A stretch of 55,642 bases of DNA from positions 1 to 55,642 of the forward strand of contig CADEDH010000014.1 of assembly GCA_902826025.1 (NCBI GenBank), written 5' to 3'. The notes beneath the pieces were generated by a model. It worked only from the letters and a program-made list of their open reading frames with translations. It did no database searches and was not told the DNA's origin. Below are positions 8,683 to 17,604 of the stretch, one piece after another. Origin of the DNA: an uncultured Actinomycetes bacterium. GTDB taxonomy: Bacteria > Actinomycetota > Acidimicrobiia > Acidimicrobiales > SZUA-35. The translations under genes and the position numbers were made by a program. Position 1 is the stretch's first letter. The number at the start of each line of letters is the position of its first letter.

Positions 8683-8924
8683 TGGTAAGGAATAGGCATC
8701 ACCTTTGGCCCGTTCAACAAACCCACATTGACTTCTGGGCCAGAGGGCTCCGTTACCTCGCAGCTACTACTAGCAGGCGGCGACTCGGCGGCAGGGTTGG
8801 ATGGGGGACCCTGGGGACGATTGGCGGGTGTGGGCCATGGTGAACGTGCGAGACCACGAACTCGCGTGCGCATGAACCGGCAGGGACCACCTGGCCGAGG
8901 CGCCCGGAAATGGCGGGTGCCGAC

Positions 8925-9437
8925 TTACGAAATGATCATCGTCACGGTCACCCCAGCTTGCTCGGGCGACACGTCGACCCACCGGCCAGCGTCGTTGCGG
9001 AACAGGTACTCCTGGCCTCGATACTCGTTCGATGTCCAGAACGACACCAGGACGGCCCACACGGCAGGGTCCTCCTTGGCGAGCCGCCCGGCGGTCGGTG
9101 TGATGGCTCGGGCGGCATCTCGTTCCTCGGCGGCCCGTTCGTTGAGCTGCTCCAAGGGTGTGAACTCGACATCATCGAAGCGCGCCGAGATGGCCGCCCG
9201 CAGTTCGTCACTGATCGAGTCGAGAACAAGAAGGGTGCGGCCGGTGCAATCGACCTCACTGCACGCCCGCTCAAACGCCCTCACCTGAAGCTCCAAACTT
9301 GCCTCAGCCCCTGGCTCGGCCGACGCGATCTCGTTTGACGTTGTGAGGGCTGACACGGTCGGCCCTGCCCCAACGGACCCCCGAGAGTCCGAGCACGCCA
9401 CAAGTATGAGCGTTACCGCTACGAATACGGATCTCAT
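8925..9437 (-). CDS. Putative lipoprotein of unknown function
   Basis: Protein of 170 residues. It starts MRSVFVAVTLILVAC, a lipoprotein signal peptide with cleavage before Cys15. The mature protein begins with a Ser/Gly/Thr-rich tether, followed by a domain of about 120 residues (LLVLDSISDELRAAISARF ... YRGQEYLFRNDAGRWVDVS) that I cannot assign. Two cysteines (ACSEVDC) may form a disulphide. A longer frame reaches 9482, but the lipobox geometry favours ATG 9437. It is the last gene of the accessory stretch before the tRNA. Confidence 0.68.
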   Translation of the reverse strand: MRSVFVAVTLILVACSDSRGSVGAGPTVSALTTSNEIASAEPGAEASLELQVRAFERACSEVDCTGRTLLVLDSISDELRAAISARFDDVEFTPLEQLNERAAEERDAARAITPTAGRLAKEDPAVWAVLVSFWTSNEYRGQEYLFRNDAGRWVDVSPEQAGVTVTMIIS

Positions 9438-9660
9438 GCCACGGAGTTGGACACCATCAGCACACAGAGTAGTTCCCTCCACCGGGCCGACCTGGGAAAG
9501 CGCCTCGGCGGCATCTCAGCGGGTGCCCCGATTCGTCGCCAGCCCTGCCCCGCGGTGGCCCCGCTCAGGAGGGTGAATCCTGGCTCACGGGGGTCAACGG
9601 CGGTCAATCGGCCCCACTCCCACCACCAGCAGAACTCCCTGGTGAGGGCCACGAACTGGG

Positions 9661-9733
9661 CGCCCTCGGCAGGAATTGAACCTGCGACGCACGGTTTAGG
9701 AAACCGACGCTCTATCCACTGAGCTACGAGGGC
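9661..9733 (-). tRNA. tRNA-Arg (anticodon CCU)
   Basis: Read on the minus strand, a complete cloverleaf is present: acceptor GCCCTCG/CGAGGGC, D-arm GCTC/GAGC, anticodon loop TTCCTAA with anticodon CCT, T-arm GCAGG-TTCAATT-CCTGC and discriminator G. CCA is not encoded. The outermost anticodon-stem pair (27-43) is a U-U mismatch. tRNA-Arg(CCU) genes are frequent integration sites, and the accessory stretch lies on the 3' side of this tRNA. Confidence 0.95.
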
Positions 9734-9857
9734 TGGTGCCACACCCTTGCCGGGTGGGCATCGACTCCACAGGCTATCGGTGCCCGCCAGGCCTGGGCCG
9801 GGTGATTCCCTTCCTGGCGTCTTCCCAGGTCCGAGCCCCGCCTGACAGACTGCGGCT

Positions 9858-10790
9858 ATGTCCGCCGCTCCCATCCAGGTTGAGGTCGCCAGCACCGACG
9901 ATGCTGTCGCCGCCTGGCACGCCGCTGGCCCGTACCTCCTGGCCGATCCGGTGAGGCACAACCGGGTGCTCTCCCTCCTCGACCTCATGGTCGACGACCC
10001 CGCCGGTGCCGCCATGCAGGGCGCCCGCACCTGGTGGGCGACCTCGTCGACCGCCTCGAAGCCACCCGACGTCGATCATGACCCCGACGCCGCCCCCGGC
10101 CGCCGACAGGCAGTCACGGGCGTGTGCCTGCGCACCGGCGCCGACCTACCGGTGGTGATCGCCGCCCACGACCGCCACACCACCCTCGCCCTGGCCGACG
10201 CCGTAGCCGACGGCCTGGCCCGCATCCCTGGCGTCTCGGGCGAGGCCGCCCCCGCCCTCGCCTTCGCCGGCGCCTGGGCCTCGTTCCGTCACCTGGCGGC
10301 GAAGATCGCCGTCGCCCAGCGCTTCTACAGCCTCGACACCCTCACACCGGCCCCCAAACCGAAGGGCGGCGGCGCCATCCGCCCCGGCACCCCCGACGAC
10401 CTCTCCCTGCTCACCCACTGGGCCGTCGCCTTCCAGCACGACACCTTCGGCCCGGGCGTGGTCGACTCCGAGTCGCTCGCCCGGTTCATGGCCCGCAAGA
10501 TCGAGTACGGCCTCGTCTGGCTGTGGCACACCACCGAGCCGGTCGCCATGGCCGCCGCCACCTCGATTGCCGCCGGCGTCTCCCGCATCCAGCACGTCTA
10601 CACCCCGCCCCGCCTCCGGGGCTCCGGCTACGCCGCCGCCTGCGTCTCGGCTGTGGTCGCCGCCCGCCTCGCCGCCGGGGCCGACCGTTGCGTGCTCTTC
10701 ACCGACCTGGTCAACCCCACCTCCAACGCCGTCTACCAGCGACTCGGCTTCGCCCCGGTCAGCGAGCACCTCGAGATCGACTTCACCTGA
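9858..10790 (+). CDS. GNAT-family N-acetyltransferase
   Basis: Protein of 310 residues. The C-terminal half carries a GNAT fold: the acetyl-CoA loop appears as VYTPPRLRGSGYAAACVSAV and the end of the fold as LFTDLVNPTSNAVYQRLGFAPV, near residues 248-305. The N-terminal half (about 1-160) is a second, degenerate domain, as in other two-domain predicted acetyltransferases. The substrate is unknown. The ATG comes six bases after a CAGACT box, with no Shine-Dalgarno sequence. The gene converges on the sigma-factor gene across a shared terminator. Confidence 0.85.
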   Translation: MSAAPIQVEVASTDDAVAAWHAAGPYLLADPVRHNRVLSLLDLMVDDPAGAAMQGARTWWATSSTASKPPDVDHDPDAAPGRRQAVTGVCLRTGADLPVVIAAHDRHTTLALADAVADGLARIPGVSGEAAPALAFAGAWASFRHLAAKIAVAQRFYSLDTLTPAPKPKGGGAIRPGTPDDLSLLTHWAVAFQHDTFGPGVVDSESLARFMARKIEYGLVWLWHTTEPVAMAAATSIAAGVSRIQHVYTPPRLRGSGYAAACVSAVVAARLAAGADRCVLFTDLVNPTSNAVYQRLGFAPVSEHLEIDFT

Positions 10791-10847
10791 GCGTCGGACC
10801 ATCAGCGGCGGACCCGAGATGGATCTGGGGATCGGCGGCGTCAGAAA

Positions 10848-10884
10848 TGACGCACTCCGTCCTCAGAACGCGTGAGGTGCGTCA
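10848..10884. terminator. Bidirectional terminator between convergent genes
   Basis: Outer arms TGACGCA/TGCGTCA and inner arms CCTCA/TGAGG form an interrupted stem. It lies just past the acetyltransferase and overlaps the stop codon of the sigma-factor gene. Confidence 0.6.
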
Positions 10885-11370
10885 GGCGATGGCCAGCCGG
10901 AGGTCGGCCAGGCCCCGGTGGATCAGGCTCTTGGCCGTCCCGGTGGGAATGTGCATGGCCTCGGCGATCTCGTCGATGCTCCGGTCTCCGTAGAACCGCA
11001 GCACCAGCGCCTGGCGCCGCCGCTCGTTGACCTCGGCCAAGGCGTCGGCCAGGTACTCCGAGTCCGCCGAGTCGGGCACCACCACCAGCTTGTGCCAGCT
11101 GTCACGCCGCACCCGCCGCCGCCGCAGCTCGTTGTGGCACCCGTTGACCACCGTGGTCCGCAGGTACCCGGCCGGCTGGGTGACCGTGTCCCACCGCTGC
11201 CACAGCTGGCGGAACGCATCCTGCACGATCTCCTCGGCCACCGCCCGGTGGTCGACCAGCCCACAGGCGAGCTGGACCATCGGCTCGAACCGGTCCGTGT
11301 AGAGCCCCTCGAACGAGGTGCGGGACGTGCGGGACCCTCTGCGGGTCCGAGATGTGCAGATAACCGTCAT
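10882..11370 (-). CDS. SigE-family (ECF-type) RNA polymerase sigma factor
   Basis: Protein of 162 residues. Region 2 spans about 18-85 (FEGLYTDRFEPMVQLACGLV, AEEIVQDAFRQLWQRW, AGYLRTTVVNGCHNELRR). Region 4 spans about 100-158 (LVLRFYGDRSIDEIAEAMHI, TGTAKSLIHRGLADLRLAIA). Size and layout match small actinobacterial SigE-family sigma factors; no extracytoplasmic anti-sigma gene adjoins it. ATG 11370 is chosen because the fold begins shortly after it; the frame stays open far upstream, but that part reads as non-coding. The divergent neighbour is a lipid kinase. Confidence 0.88.
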   Translation of the reverse strand: MTVICTSRTRRGSRTSRTSFEGLYTDRFEPMVQLACGLVDHRAVAEEIVQDAFRQLWQRWDTVTQPAGYLRTTVVNGCHNELRRRRVRRDSWHKLVVVPDSADSEYLADALAEVNERRRQALVLRFYGDRSIDEIAEAMHIPTGTAKSLIHRGLADLRLAIA

Positions 11371-11495
11371 CGGGATTTGCCTGGCCTGAACGACCCTGGG
11401 GCCCACCCTCCGCGGGCCCGATGCACGCATCCTGGGCTTTTCGCTCAGCGTTGGAAATAGGGGCCTGACCCTACAAGCGTCTGGGGGTCGCAAGC

Positions 11496-11501
11496 TAACG
11501 T
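11496..11501 (+). promoter_or_regulatory. -10 box of the lipid kinase gene
   Basis: TAACGT ends nine bases before the GTG start, which predicts a 5' leader of about two nucleotides. Confidence 0.5.
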
Positions 11502-11509
11502 TTTTCGCC

Positions 11510-12421
11510 GTGCCCCCTCCCACCGGACGACCCCCCGTCCACCTGCTCGCCAACCCCGCCGCCCGGGGCGGTCGCCGAGCCGCCTCCGGCCAGGCCGTGG
11601 CCGTTGCCATCGAGGCCGCCGGCCACCGCGTCATCCCCCTCCGCCCCACCGGGCCGTCCGACATCGCCGTCACCGTGGCCAAGGCCCACACCGAGGGAAT
11701 GGAACGTCTCGTTGTGACTGGTGGCGACGGCTTGATCCACCACGTCCTGCCCGCCCTGGCCACCACCGACGTCATCCTCGGCATCGTCCCCGTCGGCACC
11801 GGCAACGACTTCGCCCGGGCCCTCGGCCTCCCCACCCGCCTCCCGGCTGCCGTCGCCGCCGCCCTCGGCCCGGCCCGCCCGGTGGATCTCCTGGCCACCG
11901 ACGACGGCCGCTGGGCCGCCACCGTTGTCACCGGCGGCTTCTCGGGCCAGGTCAACGCCCGAGCCAACAACCTCCGCTTCCCCCCGGGCCAGCAGCGCTA
12001 CACCGTGGCCACCCTGGCCGAGCTCCGCCGCCTCCGCCCAGTCACCCTCACACTCACCATCCCCGCCGACGAGGGCGATGACAGCCCCCCTGACCTGGTG
12101 GAACAGCACGTCAGTACCCTGTTCGCGGTGGCCAACACCCGCTATTTCGGCGGCGGTATGGCCATCTGCCCCGATGCCAGCCCCGATGACGGCCTGCTCG
12201 ATGTCACCATCGTCGGCCCCACCACCCCGTTCCAGCTGGCCCGGATGTTGCCCACCGTGTTCTCCGGCCGACACGTCCGCCACCCCGTCGTTCTCACCCG
12301 CCGGGCCCGCCGCATACAGGTCGAAACGGACACAATCCTGTGGGCCGATGGTGAGCCATTCGGCTCAGGTGGCAGGCTGGAGGCGGTGGCGGGCGCTCTG
12401 CGGGTGGCCGGTAGCCTGTAG
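11510..12421 (+). CDS. Diacylglycerol kinase-family lipid kinase
   Basis: Protein of 303 residues with the DAGK catalytic fold: VVTGGDGLIHHVLPAL (GGDG nucleotide-binding motif, about residue 70), IVPVGTGNDFARALG (about 93-107), and a C-terminal domain with GGGMAICPDASPDDGLLDV and ILWADGEPFG. Members phosphorylate diacylglycerol or related lipids (YegS/DgkB type) at the membrane. The GTG start follows the TAACGT box without a ribosome binding site. Fourteen bases separate it from the protease gene downstream, so the two may be co-transcribed. The lipid substrate cannot be told from the sequence. Confidence 0.92.
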   Translation: MPPPTGRPPVHLLANPAARGGRRAASGQAVAVAIEAAGHRVIPLRPTGPSDIAVTVAKAHTEGMERLVVTGGDGLIHHVLPALATTDVILGIVPVGTGNDFARALGLPTRLPAAVAAALGPARPVDLLATDDGRWAATVVTGGFSGQVNARANNLRFPPGQQRYTVATLAELRRLRPVTLTLTIPADEGDDSPPDLVEQHVSTLFAVANTRYFGGGMAICPDASPDDGLLDVTIVGPTTPFQLARMLPTVFSGRHVRHPVVLTRRARRIQVETDTILWADGEPFGSGGRLEAVAGALRVAGSL

Positions 12422-12441
12422 TCAGCCGACCGGGGGTGCTA

Positions 12442-14364
12442 GTGACGGACCGAGAACCAGCGACCGAGCGGCCGGCTGACGTTCACGGTTCCCCGAGCGA
12501 CCAGGCCCACAATTCGGCCCAGCCCCCACGCCGGCCCCCGTCGCTGGCCGAACGAGGCCCCGAGTTCGAGCCGACGCTCCAGATGCGCACGATCGACGAT
12601 CTGGGCGTCGATCTCGGTCGGCCGCCCGCCGTGGCCGCCCCCTTCCCCAACCGGCCCCTCGTCGCCTCCCGCCGGCCCCCCTCGGCCGTCGACGCCTTCG
12701 ACGCCGGCACCTTCGACCCCGGCCCCTACGACGGTGGCCCCCGCCCGGGGGCCGACCCGGGCCCCGCCGTAGACCGCAACGGCTTCGACCAGTCGATCCC
12801 GCTCCACCAGCGCGAGTACCTGCGTCGGCTCGAGGCCACCCACCGCCGCGACAGCCGCATCCCATGGCGAACCGTGGGCGTGGCCCTGCTCGCGGTGGTG
12901 GCCCTGGCCGCCGGCCTCCTGGTGGTCGCCCGCCTCCGTTCCGATGGCGACGGGAATGACCTGTCCGCCTCCGTCAACGGGAACGTGGCCCAGATGCAGG
13001 CCACCGTGCTGCTCGAAGGCCTCGATCCCAACGGCCAGAGCCTGTGCGTGGGTTCCGGCACCTTCGTCTCGACCGACGGCCTCATCCTCACCAACGCCCA
13101 TGTCGTGACGCGCGACGCCACCTGCAACTTCACCCGGGTGGGAGTGGCCGTCACCGACAGCGACGACGCCCCGCCCCAGCTCCGCTACGAGGCCGGCCTG
13201 GTGGCCCTCGACCCCCTCCTCGATCTGGCCGTCCTCAAGGTGACGGCCTCGATCGACCCGGCCCAGCCCCTGCCCACGTCGTTCACCTCCATCACCCTGG
13301 GAGACAGCGACGCCCTCGACATCGGCGACCCCCTGGGGGTGTGGGGCTACCCCGAGATCGGGGGCGAGACGATCACCCTCACCAACGGCACCGTCTCGGG
13401 GTTCACCGCCCAGGCCGGCATCGGCGAGCGGGCCCTGATCAAGACCGACGCCGCCATCGCCGGTGGCAACAGCGGCGGCGCCGCCGTCGACGCCGCCGGC
13501 AACCTGGTTGGCATCCCCACCAAGGCCCGGGCCAGCGAGAACGGCCCGGCGGTGGACTGCCGCTTCCTGGCCGACACCAACTCCGACGGCACGATCGACT
13601 CCAACGACACATGCATCCCGATCGGCGGCTTCCTCAACGGCATCCGGCCCATCAACCTGGCCAAGCCGCTGGTCGAGGAGGCCCGCACCGCCGTGCCCCG
13701 CCCCTTCCTCGAAGCCAGCCTGTCGGTCCAGGTCGACCCGGGCACGATCGCCATGACCCAGCCCCGCTTCAGCCTCGAAGAGAAAGACGACACCCCGCTC
13801 GACCTGGTGCACACGGCGACGGCCGGCTCCCCCAAGCTCTGCCTGTTCGTCGACTGGGCCGGCGTGCCCGACGGCGCCACCTGGGACGCCATCTGGTTCG
13901 TCGACGGCAGCCCGGTGTCGCAGTACAGCATGGTCGGCCGGGACTGGACGTTCGGCCCCGAGGGCGCCAACTTCTGGGTCTGCGCCATCGACAAGAAGCA
14001 GGGCCTGCCGGCGGGGCTCTATGAACTCGGGTTCTTCGTGTCGGGCCAGCTCGTGTTCGCCGAGGGCATCGAGGTGACCGACGAGCCCGCCACCGTCCAC
14101 TCCACCACCTGGCGCAACCAGACCGGCGTCGAGCTGTGCTCGCTGGCCGTCAACCCCAAGGGCTCAGGCCCGGTGGGCCTCAACGAGCTGCCGGCGGGCG
14201 AGAAGATCAAGGTCGACGGCTCGGCCACGATCGAGTTGCCCGACGGCGATTACCTGGTGGAGGCACGGGACTGTGAGAACAAGCCGGTGGCCGACTCCGG
14301 CAGCGGCGGGGCCATGACCGTCGACGACGAGCACACGGCCTTCACCATCAGCAAGCCCGAGTAG
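12442..14364 (+). CDS. Membrane-anchored trypsin-like serine protease (HtrA/DegP-like)
   Basis: Protein of 640 residues. A disordered, Pro-rich cytoplasmic N terminus (about 1-140) is followed by a transmembrane segment (about 144-165) and an extracytoplasmic S1C-type protease domain. The triad residues are His220 (ILTNAHVV), Asp261 (LLDLAVLKV) and Ser344 (GGNSGGAAVD). No PDZ domain is evident; instead there is a C-terminal module of about 220 residues (412-640), probably beta-rich. A short acidic insertion with a DTNSDGTIDSNDTC calcium-loop-like motif lies at about 378-391. GTG 12442 follows GGGGG at good spacing; GTG 12436 is also in frame. It is probably involved in envelope protein quality control or signalling. 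Confidence 0.85.
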   Translation: MTDREPATERPADVHGSPSDQAHNSAQPPRRPPSLAERGPEFEPTLQMRTIDDLGVDLGRPPAVAAPFPNRPLVASRRPPSAVDAFDAGTFDPGPYDGGPRPGADPGPAVDRNGFDQSIPLHQREYLRRLEATHRRDSRIPWRTVGVALLAVVALAAGLLVVARLRSDGDGNDLSASVNGNVAQMQATVLLEGLDPNGQSLCVGSGTFVSTDGLILTNAHVVTRDATCNFTRVGVAVTDSDDAPPQLRYEAGLVALDPLLDLAVLKVTASIDPAQPLPTSFTSITLGDSDALDIGDPLGVWGYPEIGGETITLTNGTVSGFTAQAGIGERALIKTDAAIAGGNSGGAAVDAAGNLVGIPTKARASENGPAVDCRFLADTNSDGTIDSNDTCIPIGGFLNGIRPINLAKPLVEEARTAVPRPFLEASLSVQVDPGTIAMTQPRFSLEEKDDTPLDLVHTATAGSPKLCLFVDWAGVPDGATWDAIWFVDGSPVSQYSMVGRDWTFGPEGANFWVCAIDKKQGLPAGLYELGFFVSGQLVFAEGIEVTDEPATVHSTTWRNQTGVELCSLAVNPKGSGPVGLNELPAGEKIKVDGSATIELPDGDYLVEARDCENKPVADSGSGGAMTVDDEHTAFTISKPE

Positions 14365-14375
14365 TAGCTCCTCCC

Positions 14376-14402
14376 CGGTGTTCGCCGAAGGCGAACCCGA
14401 GG
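14376..14402. repeat. Palindromic intergenic repeat, copy 1
   Basis: TTCGCC-gaa-GGCGAA with conserved flanks (CGGTG before, CCCGAGG after). It differs at one base of 27 from 23070-23096. It lies between the stops of convergent genes and may act as a bidirectional terminator. Confidence 0.75.
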
Positions 14403-14413
14403 AAACAGAACCC

Positions 14414-14842
14414 TCAGTCCCGGGGGACCCACTTCGACGAGGCCTTGATGTCTTCGATCTCGTAGCCGGCCTTCTCCCAGCCGCCGAAACCGCTCTCCAG
14501 GTGGGCGATGTCGGAGTAGCCCATGTCCTTCATGGTCTTGGCCGACAGGGCCGACCGGCCGCCGCCGGCGCAGTACAGGATGTACCGCTTCTCCGGCTTG
14601 AAGACCTCGCGGTAGTACTCGCTGGCCGGATCGACCCAGAACTCGAGCATGCCCCGTGGGCACTGCACCGCACCCGGGATCATCCCCTTGAGGTAGAGCT
14701 CGCGGTGGTCGCGGATGTCGACCACGATGGCCGACCCGGCCTCGATCTCGGCCTTCACCTGCTCGGCCGACAGGTTCTCGATCTCGGTCTTGGCCTCGTC
14801 GACCATGTCCCAAGCCTTCTTGACTGCTGGTGTTTCACCCAT
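14414..14842 (-). CDS. Rhodanese-like sulfurtransferase domain protein
   Basis: Protein of 142 residues consisting of a helical lead-in (about 1-35) and one rhodanese domain. Motifs seen are AIVVDIRDHRELYLKGMIPG and the active-site loop CAGGGRSA with catalytic Cys, followed by the closing HLESGFGGWEKAGY. There is no signal peptide, so it is cytoplasmic. ATG 14842 matches the usual beginning of this family; the frame stays open further upstream, across the divergent transporter start. Single-domain rhodaneses transfer sulfane sulfur; the acceptor is unknown. Confidence 0.9.
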   Translation of the reverse strand: MGETPAVKKAWDMVDEAKTEIENLSAEQVKAEIEAGSAIVVDIRDHRELYLKGMIPGAVQCPRGMLEFWVDPASEYYREVFKPEKRYILYCAGGGRSALSAKTMKDMGYSDIAHLESGFGGWEKAGYEIEDIKASSKWVPRD

Positions 14843-14882
14843 GGAGGTGAAGTATCGCCGGTCCGTCAGCCAGACTCCAATG

Positions 14883-16238
14883 ATGACCCGAGCCGATCCG
14901 GCCGCCTCTCCCGCCCCGCTCCTGGACTCCCGGCGGGCGTGGGTGGCGACGGTGGCCGTGGCCGCCGCCAACGGCATCGGGTTCGGCACCGCCTACAGCT
15001 TCGGCACCTTCTTCAAGGCCATGGCGGCCGAGTTCCACACCGGCAACGGCGCCACGGCCCTCATCTTCGGCGTCACCCTCCTGTTCTTCTTCGGTTCCGG
15101 TGTGGTGTCGGGCCCGATCTCCGATCGGGTGGGCCCTCGCCCGGTGCTGGCCGTGGGCGGCACCCTGTTCGTGGTGGGGCTGGTGGCCACGGCCAACGCC
15201 CAGCGCCTCTGGGTGGGGGTGCTCACCTACGGCATCGGGGTTGGCCTGGGCTGCGGGCTGTACGTGTCGCCCCTCACCGCCCTGGTGGGGCGGCTGTTCG
15301 CCCAACGGCGGACCACGGCACTGTCGGTGGCGGCGGCCGGCCACGGCCTCGGCACCCTCATCATGTCGCCCCTGTCCCAACGGATCATCGCCGCCCGGGG
15401 CTGGCGTGACGCCTACCTGACGATCGCCGCCATCGCCGCCGCCATCATCGCCGTCGCCCTCGTGGCCCTGGTCCGCCCTCCCGCCCCCGGCGCCCTGTCG
15501 TCGGCAGCGAGCTCGAGTTCGGGCCCGGGGCCGGCAGCTGTCGGCTACCGGGCGGTGATGGGGCGGGCCGTGGCCAACCCGGGATTCCGGTCGCTGTGCC
15601 TGGCTACCGCGCTCATGTCGGTGGCCCTGTTCGTGGCCTTCGCCTTCATCGTGCCCTTCGCCGAGGACCACGGGGTGTCGTCGGCCGGGGCGTCCCGCCT
15701 GGTCGGCATCATCGGGCTGTCGAGCGTGCTGGGCCGCCTCGGCCTGATGCGGGTGGCCGCCCGCGTCGGCCCTCTCCGCCTGCTCCAGATCACCCTCGTG
15801 CTCCAACCCCTGGCCTACCTCACCTGGCTGGCCGCCGGTGGCCGGTACCCACTGCTGGTGGCCTTCGCCGTGCTGCTCGGCGTTTCCTACGGCGGGTTCG
15901 TGTCGGTCAGCGCCGAGGCTGTGATCCACCTCGTTGGCCTGCCCGGCATCGGCTCCAGCATGGGCCTGATGTGGGTGTCGTTCGGGGTGGGCGGGCTGAT
16001 CGGCCCGCCGTCGGCCGGGCTCCTGTCGGACCAGTTGGGCGGGCGCACGGCGGTGATCATCCTGGCTTGCGTGGCCCTCCTCGGCCTGGCCCTCGCCGCC
16101 TCGCTGCCCATGGGCCGCGCCACCGCCCACACCGGTTCTCCGGAGCCACCGGCCAGGGCCGGCGCCGGTAACCCGGAGACGGGGGATCCGGGCCTGGGTA
16201 GCGTGGAGCGATGGCCCCGGGTGACGACCTCCGAGTGA
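14883..16238 (+). CDS. MFS transporter
   Basis: Protein of about 451 residues with roughly 12 hydrophobic segments in two six-helix halves separated by a Ser-rich loop (GALSSAASSSSG). The first inter-helix loop carries GPISDRVGPRPVL, a motif A-like sequence of the major facilitator superfamily. It resembles the oxalate/formate antiporter and monocarboxylate group in overall character, but the substrate cannot be inferred. ATG 14880 and 14883 are adjacent; 14883 sits six bases after a CAGACT box. The last 28 bp overlap the arfB gene. Confidence 0.85.
   Translation: MTRADPAASPAPLLDSRRAWVATVAVAAANGIGFGTAYSFGTFFKAMAAEFHTGNGATALIFGVTLLFFFGSGVVSGPISDRVGPRPVLAVGGTLFVVGLVATANAQRLWVGVLTYGIGVGLGCGLYVSPLTALVGRLFAQRRTTALSVAAAGHGLGTLIMSPLSQRIIAARGWRDAYLTIAAIAAAIIAVALVALVRPPAPGALSSAASSSSGPGPAAVGYRAVMGRAVANPGFRSLCLATALMSVALFVAFAFIVPFAEDHGVSSAGASRLVGIIGLSSVLGRLGLMRVAARVGPLRLLQITLVLQPLAYLTWLAAGGRYPLLVAFAVLLGVSYGGFVSVSAEAVIHLVGLPGIGSSMGLMWVSFGVGGLIGPPSAGLLSDQLGGRTAVIILACVALLGLALAASLPMGRATAHTGSPEPPARAGAGNPETGDPGLGSVERWPRVTTSE
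16199..16204 (+). promoter_or_regulatory. -10 box for a leaderless arfB transcript
   Basis: TAGCGT lies inside the transporter coding sequence. Exactly six bases separate it from the ATG at 16211, placing the predicted transcription start on the A of the start codon. Confidence 0.55.
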
Positions 16239-16630
16239 ACGACCGCCTGGCCATCCCGGCCGACGAGCTGGAATGGCGGTACTCCACCTCGGGTGGTCCC
16301 GGCGGCCAACACGCCAACACGTCCAACACCCGGGCCGAGGTCGTGTTCGACATCGAGGGCTCGCCCACCCTCGACGACGCCACCCGCCAACGGCTCCAGG
16401 CCCGGTTCGGCCGCCGCCTCGCCGTCAGCGCCGACGACACCCGGTCCCAGCTCCGCAACCGGGAGCTGGCAGCCCAGCGTCTGGCCGCCCGTCTGGCCTC
16501 GGCCCTCGTCGTGGCCCGCAAGCGCCGCCCCACCCGCCCCGGGCGGGGCGCCGAAGAGCGCCGCCTGGCCGACAAACGCCGCCGCTCGGAGCGCAAAGCC
16601 ACCCGCCGCGGACCCGATCCTGACGGCTGA
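16211..16630 (+). CDS. arfB: Peptidyl-tRNA hydrolase ArfB (YaeJ-like ribosome rescue)
   Basis: Protein of 139 residues. A release-factor-type catalytic domain carries the GGQ motif in STSGGPGGQHANTSNTRAEV (residues 26-45), and the Arg/Lys-rich tail (ARKRRPTRPGRG ... DKRRRSERKATRR) enters the mRNA channel in this family. ArfB hydrolyses peptidyl-tRNA on stalled ribosomes. Length and architecture match. The gene starts inside the end of the MFS gene and has its own predicted leaderless promoter, so it need not depend on the upstream gene. Confidence 0.94.
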   Translation: MAPGDDLRVNDRLAIPADELEWRYSTSGGPGGQHANTSNTRAEVVFDIEGSPTLDDATRQRLQARFGRRLAVSADDTRSQLRNRELAAQRLAARLASALVVARKRRPTRPGRGAEERRLADKRRRSERKATRRGPDPDG

Positions 16631-16705
16631 GCGGCGCCCCAGGCTGGCCACGGCGTGGCGTCCCTGGCGGAGGCGGCCCCGGTCGCCCGGCGGGGCCGCC
16701 TCCGG

Positions 16706-17491
16706 TCAGGTTCTCGCTCCCAGATCGGGTTCGCCCAGCGAGTTGCTGGCCGTGCAGGTGACGTCGCTGGCACCCACCGTCAGCTCGATTCCGTCGCCCA
16801 AGGCGGGCGAGGCGTCCGCCCCGAAGTCGGGCGTACCGTCCACCCGCACGACCACCAGCGCCGGGTCGGCACCCTGGTCGACGGCCTGGCGGCGGTAGGC
16901 GTCACGCAGCAGGCCCTCGGTGACGGTGTATGCCGTCTGCATGCAGGCGCTCGACCCGATCACGCTCTGGGCGTAGGCGTAGGCCAGGGGCGTGAGGCCC
17001 AGGTTGTCGTCGACCCAGGGGAAGGCGTCGGTGAGCTTGCCCACCGGCCCCCGGTGCTCGGTGAGGCTGTTGCCGCTGGCCACCGTGTCGACCCGGGGCC
17101 GCACGAAGGTGATGGCGCCGGCGTCGATGACCACCTCGGTGCTGCCGTCGGCCCGCCGGGTCACGGTGGTACCGGCCGACCCGTCGACGCAGGTGTCGAC
17201 GTCGCCCACGGCGTCCAGCGTCACCTGGTCGGTGCGGTACACCACCCCCAGGGCCTCGTGGCGCCGGGTGGCCGTGACCGGCACTTCGGCGTGCACCCGG
17301 GCCCGGCAGTCGAGCGAGATGGGCTCGATCGCCACCACCCGGGCCTCGGTGGGCACCGACACCTCAGACGTCACCTCGTTCACGTCAGGCAGCCCGGGCG
17401 ACGGGAACCGCAGCAGGCCCACCTGGCCCGCCAGCACGCCCAGGGACAGCACCACGGCGCCGGCCAAGAGGGCAGTAACGGTCCGCTTCAT
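16706..17491 (-). CDS. Secreted or membrane-anchored protein of unknown function
   Basis: Protein of 261 residues with an N-terminal signal or anchor segment (about residues 4-24, no lipobox Cys). The remainder is extracytoplasmic. The central part (TLDAVGDVDTCVD ... EVVIDAGAITFVRPRVDTV) vaguely recalls the beta-rich DUF4230 fold, but I would not assign it. Four cysteines could form disulphides. The minus-strand start is divergent from the HD-domain gene across a 216-bp region full of hairpins. Confidence 0.75.
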   Translation of the reverse strand: MKRTVTALLAGAVVLSLGVLAGQVGLLRFPSPGLPDVNEVTSEVSVPTEARVVAIEPISLDCRARVHAEVPVTATRRHEALGVVYRTDQVTLDAVGDVDTCVDGSAGTTVTRRADGSTEVVIDAGAITFVRPRVDTVASGNSLTEHRGPVGKLTDAFPWVDDNLGLTPLAYAYAQSVIGSSACMQTAYTVTEGLLRDAYRRQAVDQGADPALVVVRVDGTPDFGADASPALGDGIELTVGASDVTCTASNSLGEPDLGART

Positions 17492-17604
17492 CTGATGGCT
17501 CGTCTCCTGACGGGGGGCTCCGGGAAGGGCCTCTGCACCGGTTCAGACGTGGCCCCGGGCGGGAAAGTCGCGAGGTTTCACACCCTCGCCCCCGAATCGG
17601 GCCC

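Noticed and set aside
8394..8873. Minus-strand frame opposite the membrane protein gene
   Set aside because: Pro/Ser-rich composition without a domain, and it is antisense to a better-supported gene.
9661..9733. Direct repeat of the tRNA-Arg 3' end marking an island boundary
   Set aside because: No second copy of the tRNA 3' sequence was found between 3.8 and 9.6 kb.
12439..14100. 553-codon minus-strand frame antisense to the serine protease
   Set aside because: Typical high-GC antisense frame with Gly/Val/His-rich composition; the plus strand has a clear catalytic triad.
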